Assembly: GCA_963724535.1 (NCBI GenBank)
Contig: CAVRVD010000015.1
Span: forward strand, 1-64,000
DNA: 64,000 nucleotides
Reading direction: 5' to 3'
DNA from: JADJPO01 sp963724535
Lineage (GTDB): Bacteria > Actinomycetota > Actinomycetes > Actinomycetales > Kineosporiaceae
In this document: in pieces, positions 60,226 to 64,000 of the stretch
Position numbering within the stretch: position 1 is the stretch's first letter
Layout of the letters: every line of letters starts with the position of its first letter
Notes under the pieces: generated by a model
Seen by the model: only the letters and a program-made list of their open reading frames with translations
Told to the model about the DNA's origin: nothing
Databases searched by the model: none
Translations under genes and position numbers: made by a program

Positions 60226-62280
60226 ATGGAGTTCCGCAGTGCCTACGCGCACGGATTCGCCCGGGTGGCAGCCTGCACCCTCCCGGTCGCCCTGGCCGAC
60301 CCCGCGAGCAACGCCGAGGCGATCCTGGAGCAGGTCCGTGCCTGCCACGACGACGGGGTGGCTCTCGCCGTCTTCCCCGAACTGAGCCTGTCCGGGTACT
60401 CCCTGGACGACCTCGTGCTCCAGGACGTGCTCCTGGACGCCGTCGACGCCGCGATCGTCCGGGTCGTCGACGCCAGCGCCGACCTGCTGCCGATCATCGT
60501 CGTCGGCGCACCGCTGCACCGCGTCAACCGCCTCTACAACTGCGCCGTGGTGATCAACCGCGGTCGAGTGCTCGGCGTCGCCCCGAAGAGCTACCTGCCG
60601 ACCTACCGAGAGTTCTACGAGAAGCGGTGGTTCGCCTCCGGCGCCGGTATCGCAGGCGCCCACCTGCACCGCCCGCACTGGGCCGGCGCCGACGTCGAGG
60701 GCAACGTTCCGTTCGGTACGGACCTGCTCTACCAGGCCGAGGACATCCCCGGCCTCGCCGTCCACGTCGAGGTGTGTGAGGACGTCTGGGTGCCGATCCC
60801 GCCGAGCCACCGGGCCGCCCTGGCCGGCGCCACGGTGCTGGCCAACCTGTCGGCGTCGCCGATCACGGTGGCCCGGGCCGACGACCGGCACCTGATGGTC
60901 CGGTCGACCTCGGCCCGGTGCAACGCCGCCTGCGTGTATGCGGCCGCCTCGGGAGGGGAGTCGAGCACCGACCTGTCCTGGGACGGCATGACGATGGTCT
61001 ACGAGCTGGGCGACCTGCTCGCCGAGACCGACCGGTTCCCGGACGGACCGCGCCGCGCGCTCGCCGACGTCGACCTGGACCGGTTGCGTCAGGAGCGGAT
61101 CCGCCAGGGCAGCTTCGACGACAACGCGCAGGTCGAGCAGCCGCTGCCGCGGGTCGTGGGCTTCCACCTGGACCCGCCGTCCGGCGACATCGGCCTGCGC
61201 CGGTGCGTCGACCGGTTCCCGTTCGTCCCGGACGACCCGGCGCGCCTGGCCAAGGACTGCTACGAGACCTACAACATCCAGGTCACCGCGCTGGAGCAGC
61301 GGCTGTGGGTGATCGGCGATCCGAGGATCGTCATCGGGGTCTCCGGCGGACTGGACTCCACGCACGCCCTGATCGTCGCCGCCAAGGCGATGGACCGGCT
61401 CGGCCGGCCGCGCGGCGACATCCTGGCCTTCACCCTGCCCGGGTTCGCCACCAGCGACCACACCAGGACCAACGCCACCGCACTCGCCGAGGCTCTGGGG
61501 GTGACGTTCACCGAGATCGACATCCGGCCACTGGCCACGCAGATGCTCATCGACCTCGGCCACCCGGCCGGTGACGGCGAGCCGGTCTACGACGTGACGT
61601 TCGAGAACGTGCAGGCCGGCATCCGCACCGATCTGCTGTTCCGGGCCGCGAACCAGCGTGGCGGCATCGTGCTGGGCACCGGGGACCTGTCCGAGCTGGC
61701 CCTCGGCTGGTGCACGTACGGTGTCGGCGACCACATGTCGCACTACGCGGTGAACGGCGGGGTCCCGAAGACCCTGATCCAGCACGTGATCCGCTGGGTG
61801 ATCGCCGACAGCCAGTTCGACGAGGCGGTGGATGCGACCCTGCAGTCGATCCTGGACACCGAGATCAGCCCCGAACTGGTCCCGGTCGCCGAGGGCGAGA
61901 CACCGCAGTCGACCCAGGACACGATCGGTCCCTACGCCCTGCACGACTTCACCCTGTTCCACGTGTTGCGCCGGGGCGCCCGACCGAGCCGAATCGCCTT
62001 CCTGGCCGAGAAGGCCTGGGCCGACGAGGGTTCCGGAGCATGGCCGCCGGGCTACCCGGATGGCGACCGGGCGGCGTACGACCTACCCACGATCCGGCAC
62101 TGGCTCCGGGTCTTCGTGAAACGGTTCTTCGCCAACCAGTTCAAGCGCTCGGCGATCCCCAACGGCCCGAAGGTGAGCGCGGGCGGATCGCTCTCGCCGC
62201 GTGGCGACTGGCGGATGCCCTCCGACGCCTCGGGGGCGGCCTGGCTGGCCGAGATCGACGCCCGCGTACCGTCACAGTGA
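60226..62280 (+). CDS. nadE: Glutamine-dependent NAD+ synthetase
   Basis: 684 residues, the long two-domain type. N-terminal nitrilase-like glutaminase with FPELSLSGYS (Glu), APKSYLPTYREFYEKRWF (Lys) and VEVCEDVWVP (Cys); C-terminal synthetase with IGVSGGLDSTHALI (PP-loop ATP site) and GTGDLSELALGWCTYG. It amidates deamido-NAD using glutamine ammonia channelled between domains; cytoplasmic. Complete. Confidence 0.97.
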   Translation: MEFRSAYAHGFARVAACTLPVALADPASNAEAILEQVRACHDDGVALAVFPELSLSGYSLDDLVLQDVLLDAVDAAIVRVVDASADLLPIIVVGAPLHRVNRLYNCAVVINRGRVLGVAPKSYLPTYREFYEKRWFASGAGIAGAHLHRPHWAGADVEGNVPFGTDLLYQAEDIPGLAVHVEVCEDVWVPIPPSHRAALAGATVLANLSASPITVARADDRHLMVRSTSARCNAACVYAAASGGESSTDLSWDGMTMVYELGDLLAETDRFPDGPRRALADVDLDRLRQERIRQGSFDDNAQVEQPLPRVVGFHLDPPSGDIGLRRCVDRFPFVPDDPARLAKDCYETYNIQVTALEQRLWVIGDPRIVIGVSGGLDSTHALIVAAKAMDRLGRPRGDILAFTLPGFATSDHTRTNATALAEALGVTFTEIDIRPLATQMLIDLGHPAGDGEPVYDVTFENVQAGIRTDLLFRAANQRGGIVLGTGDLSELALGWCTYGVGDHMSHYAVNGGVPKTLIQHVIRWVIADSQFDEAVDATLQSILDTEISPELVPVAEGETPQSTQDTIGPYALHDFTLFHVLRRGARPSRIAFLAEKAWADEGSGAWPPGYPDGDRAAYDLPTIRHWLRVFVKRFFANQFKRSAIPNGPKVSAGGSLSPRGDWRMPSDASGAAWLAEIDARVPSQ

Positions 62281-62356
62281 CCCGACGCCGGCCGCTCCGC
62301 CAGATCGTCGGCTCCGACGCTGCGAGCCAGGGGTGATCGGGAGGCCGCGTCGCGGC

Positions 62357-63127
62357 TCAGTCGCGGACCAGCACCGCCTCGGCGAGGTCCTGCTCGATGG
62401 GCTCGGCGGGCAGCCTCCCGTGCGCGATCTCGACGAGGGCGTCGTCCACCGCGTCGAGCTCGTCGTCGTCGACGCCGAGGTCGGGAACGGTGCGCCAGTT
62501 GCGCAGGTTCAGCACGTGGAGGACGGCCATCTCGCGCGGGTCGGGGCGCAGCGCCCGGACACCGAGATACTGCGCGGTCAGCCCCGCACGATCGGCCAGC
62601 TCACCGAACCGGGCGCCGATCTGCAGGTCCTGGCCCTGCGCCTGCTGCAGCTCGGCGACGAGCTCGTAGTAGCGGCCGAGCGCGGGGTCGGTGCTGACCA
62701 GCCTGGCCACCTCCTGGAGCACCAGCCTGCCACCGGGGGCCAGCGCCTGGGCCCAGGTGCGCACGGCCCGGGCGGGGTCGGACAGGTGAGTCAGCAGGAA
62801 GCGGGCGAAGACGACGTCCGCCGGCCCGGGCAGCGGGTCGACGACATCCTGCTCGACGAACTCGACCCCGGGCCGGCCCTGCTGGCTGGCCAGGGCCAGG
62901 AAGGCAGGGGAGCGGTCGACGCCGATCGTGTGGGCCGCACCGGTCACCCGATGCAGCAGCAGGGTGGTGTGGCCCGGGCCGCAACCGAGGTCCAGGGCGA
63001 GCCCCGGACCGGGCGGGACGTGCCGGGCGAGCAGAGCGGTCGACGACGCCGCGTACACCTCGGCGAGCAGACGCAACCGGTCGGCGGCCGAGGCGGTGTC
63101 GGAGAACGTGTATACGTCGCGGGTCAC
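62357..63127 (-). CDS. SAM-dependent class I methyltransferase
   Basis: 256 residues from GTG 63127; the frame upstream is antisense to the next gene and rejected. Motif I LALDLGCGPGHTTLLL, motif II-like HTIGVDRSPAFLALA and post-motif region FARFLLTHLSDPARAV are clear. C-terminal ~80 residues helical. Substrate unknown; the acidic-loop pattern is like ubiquinone/menaquinone-type and small-molecule methyltransferases. Divergent from a flavin oxidoreductase gene. Confidence 0.82.
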   Translation of the reverse strand: MTRDVYTFSDTASAADRLRLLAEVYAASSTALLARHVPPGPGLALDLGCGPGHTTLLLHRVTGAAHTIGVDRSPAFLALASQQGRPGVEFVEQDVVDPLPGPADVVFARFLLTHLSDPARAVRTWAQALAPGGRLVLQEVARLVSTDPALGRYYELVAELQQAQGQDLQIGARFGELADRAGLTAQYLGVRALRPDPREMAVLHVLNLRNWRTVPDLGVDDDELDAVDDALVEIAHGRLPAEPIEQDLAEAVLVRD

Positions 63128-63186
63128 ACCGCCCAGTCTGTCGCCTCGCCACGTCAGGGCGGCTGACCCGATCGTTCGCACACCGC

Positions 63187-63192
63187 TAGCGT
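63187..63192 (+). promoter_or_regulatory. -10 box TAGCGT before the flavin oxidoreductase
   Basis: TAGCGT, 7-nt spacer, GTG 63200; predicts a leaderless mRNA. Confidence 0.45.
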
Positions 63193-63199
63193 GGCCGCT

Positions 63200-64000
63200 G
63201 TGAGCATGCCGGAGCCCGCCGGCCCACGAGCGCCCGCTGAACCGTTGCCGACCCGCGCCGAGGTAGTGGTGGTCGGCGGCGGGGTGATGGGTGCCAGCGC
63301 CGCCTTCCATCTCGCCGAGGCAGGCGTGGACGACGTCCTGCTGCTCGAGCGGGACGCTCTGGCGAGCGGGTCGACGTCCAAGGCCGCCGGTGGGGTGCGG
63401 GCCCAGTTCTCCGACGCGCTGAACGTCCAGCTCGGGGCGCGCAGCCTGGAGGCGTTCGAGCGCTTCGCCGAACGGCCGGGCGGCCAGATCGACCTCGCGC
63501 AGGTGGGTTACCTGTTCTTGCTCTCCACACCCGAGCTGGTCACCGGCTACGAGGCCTCGGTGGCGCTGCAGAACTCCCTCGGCGTCGGCTCCCGGATGCT
63601 GACCGCCGCCGAGGCGGCCCAGCTGGCGCCGGTGGTGTCCACCGACGACGTGCTCGCAGCGGCGTTCCACGCCCGGGACGGGTACTGCACCCCGGAGGCC
63701 GTCGTCGCCGGGTACGCGGCAGGGGCCCGGGCGTACGGGGCCCGGGTGGAGACCGGCGTCGAGGTGAGGGGGATCGACGTCGCGGGAACGGATTCCGGTC
63801 GCCGGCGGATCAGGGCGGTCCGGACCAGCGCGGGGGACGTCTCGACCGAGTGTGTCCTCGACTGCGCCGGACCGTGGGCGGGGCTGGTCGCCGCCCTGGC
63901 CCGGGTTGACCTGCCGGTGATCCCGCTGCGCCGGCAGATCCTGGTCACCGAGCCGCTCCCGGAGGCGGTTCGGGCCCTCGTGCCGGCATCGATGCCGATG
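63200..64000 (+). CDS. FAD-dependent oxidoreductase, DAO family (3' end outside window)
   Basis: The frame runs from GTG 63200 (ATG 63206 in frame) to the window end without a stop; ~267 codons are visible. The FAD-binding Rossmann motif VVVVGGGVMGASAAFHLAE is near the start, followed by LLLERDALASGSTSKAAGG and, later, FHARDGYCTPEAVVAGY and VLDCAGPWAG, the DAO pattern seen in sarcosine oxidase, dimethylglycine oxidase and glycine oxidase. It probably oxidises a secondary amine or amino acid. Substrate unknown. Confidence 0.9.
   Translation, partial: MSMPEPAGPRAPAEPLPTRAEVVVVGGGVMGASAAFHLAEAGVDDVLLLERDALASGSTSKAAGGVRAQFSDALNVQLGARSLEAFERFAERPGGQIDLAQVGYLFLLSTPELVTGYEASVALQNSLGVGSRMLTAAEAAQLAPVVSTDDVLAAAFHARDGYCTPEAVVAGYAAGARAYGARVETGVEVRGIDVAGTDSGRRRIRAVRTSAGDVSTECVLDCAGPWAGLVAALARVDLPVIPLRRQILVTEPLPEAVRALVPASMPM

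Noticed and set aside
60184..61962. 592-codon leftward open frame antisense to nadE
   Set aside because: Shadow of a full-length, motif-complete gene; no ribosome site.
1..64000. tRNA, rRNA, integrase, transposase or phage genes
   Set aside because: No conserved tRNA arm sequences with paired acceptor stems, and no transposase or integrase motifs were found by reading both strands; short or divergent RNA genes could still be missed without a covariance search.

Overview
The window is a 64-kb stretch of very GC-rich, gene-dense chromosome from an actinomycete. It has SorC, TetR, AraC and XRE-TPR regulators, a DivIVA-like coiled-coil protein, polyprenol-linked mannosyltransferases, a SEC-C/DUF5926 protein, an anti-sigma-type ATPase, many GTG starts and many GTGA stop/start overlaps. 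No rRNA, tRNA, prophage, insertion sequence or CRISPR array was found. The genus cannot be named from the sequence; a free-living soil-type actinobacterium fits best.

Layout. 1-9 kb: SorC regulator (cut by the window edge), membrane-anchored GH26-like hydrolase, DivIVA-like protein, glycosyltransferase, tiny stand-alone CBM48 protein, anchored secreted protein, HAD phosphatase and serS. 9-12.3 kb: lipid kinase, then a divergent pair made of an XRE-TPR regulator and an unlisted 40-residue secreted peptide ending Trp-Cys-Cys. 12.4-18.3 kb: envelope glycan genes (GT87, a lipoprotein/membrane phosphatase-like protein, an MptA/B-like mannosyltransferase and a GT2). 18.3-34 kb: housekeeping and metabolism (SEC-C protein, HATPase, GDPD, TrkH, GH32, ppc, hydrolase, antibiotic-kinase-like protein, UPF0014 permease, trmL, ketoglutarate-semialdehyde-type dehydrogenase, gpsA). 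34-45.8 kb: SWIM/SNF2 helicase, chorismate mutase, a TetR / rifampin-phosphotransferase-like / MFS resistance module, PPOX and AraC genes, AAA ATPase. 46-52.6 kb: prephenate dehydratase, Na/Pi cotransporter, tandem-PAP2 protein, amino-acid permease, tpx. 52.9-58 kb: a membrane-bound uptake [NiFe]-hydrogenase operon (small subunit, large subunit, cytochrome b, maturation protease, unknown protein). 58-64 kb: ALDH, NYN-like protein, nadE, methyltransferase and the start of a flavin oxidoreductase.

The two most interesting systems are: (1) the divergent peptide/regulator module at 10.57-12.32 kb, built like an RRNPP-type peptide-pheromone system, with a strong ribosome site, a signal peptide, its own hairpin terminator and a perfect 20-bp operator-like palindrome between the genes; (2) the hydrogenase, whose small subunit has DCAGN where a canonical proximal-cluster CxxC would be (as in actinobacterial high-affinity enzymes), yet also has a Tat signal behind a 70-residue extension, a C-terminal anchor and a cytochrome b partner.

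Two ABC-transporter genes are deletion remnants (29.87-30.5 kb and 42.3-42.7 kb). At least seventeen genes have a TANNNT -10 box ending 5-8 nt before the start codon, predicting leaderless mRNAs. In two places one very short gap (24 bp and 41 bp) serves two divergent leaderless genes. All functional statements are from motif reading; no database search was possible.
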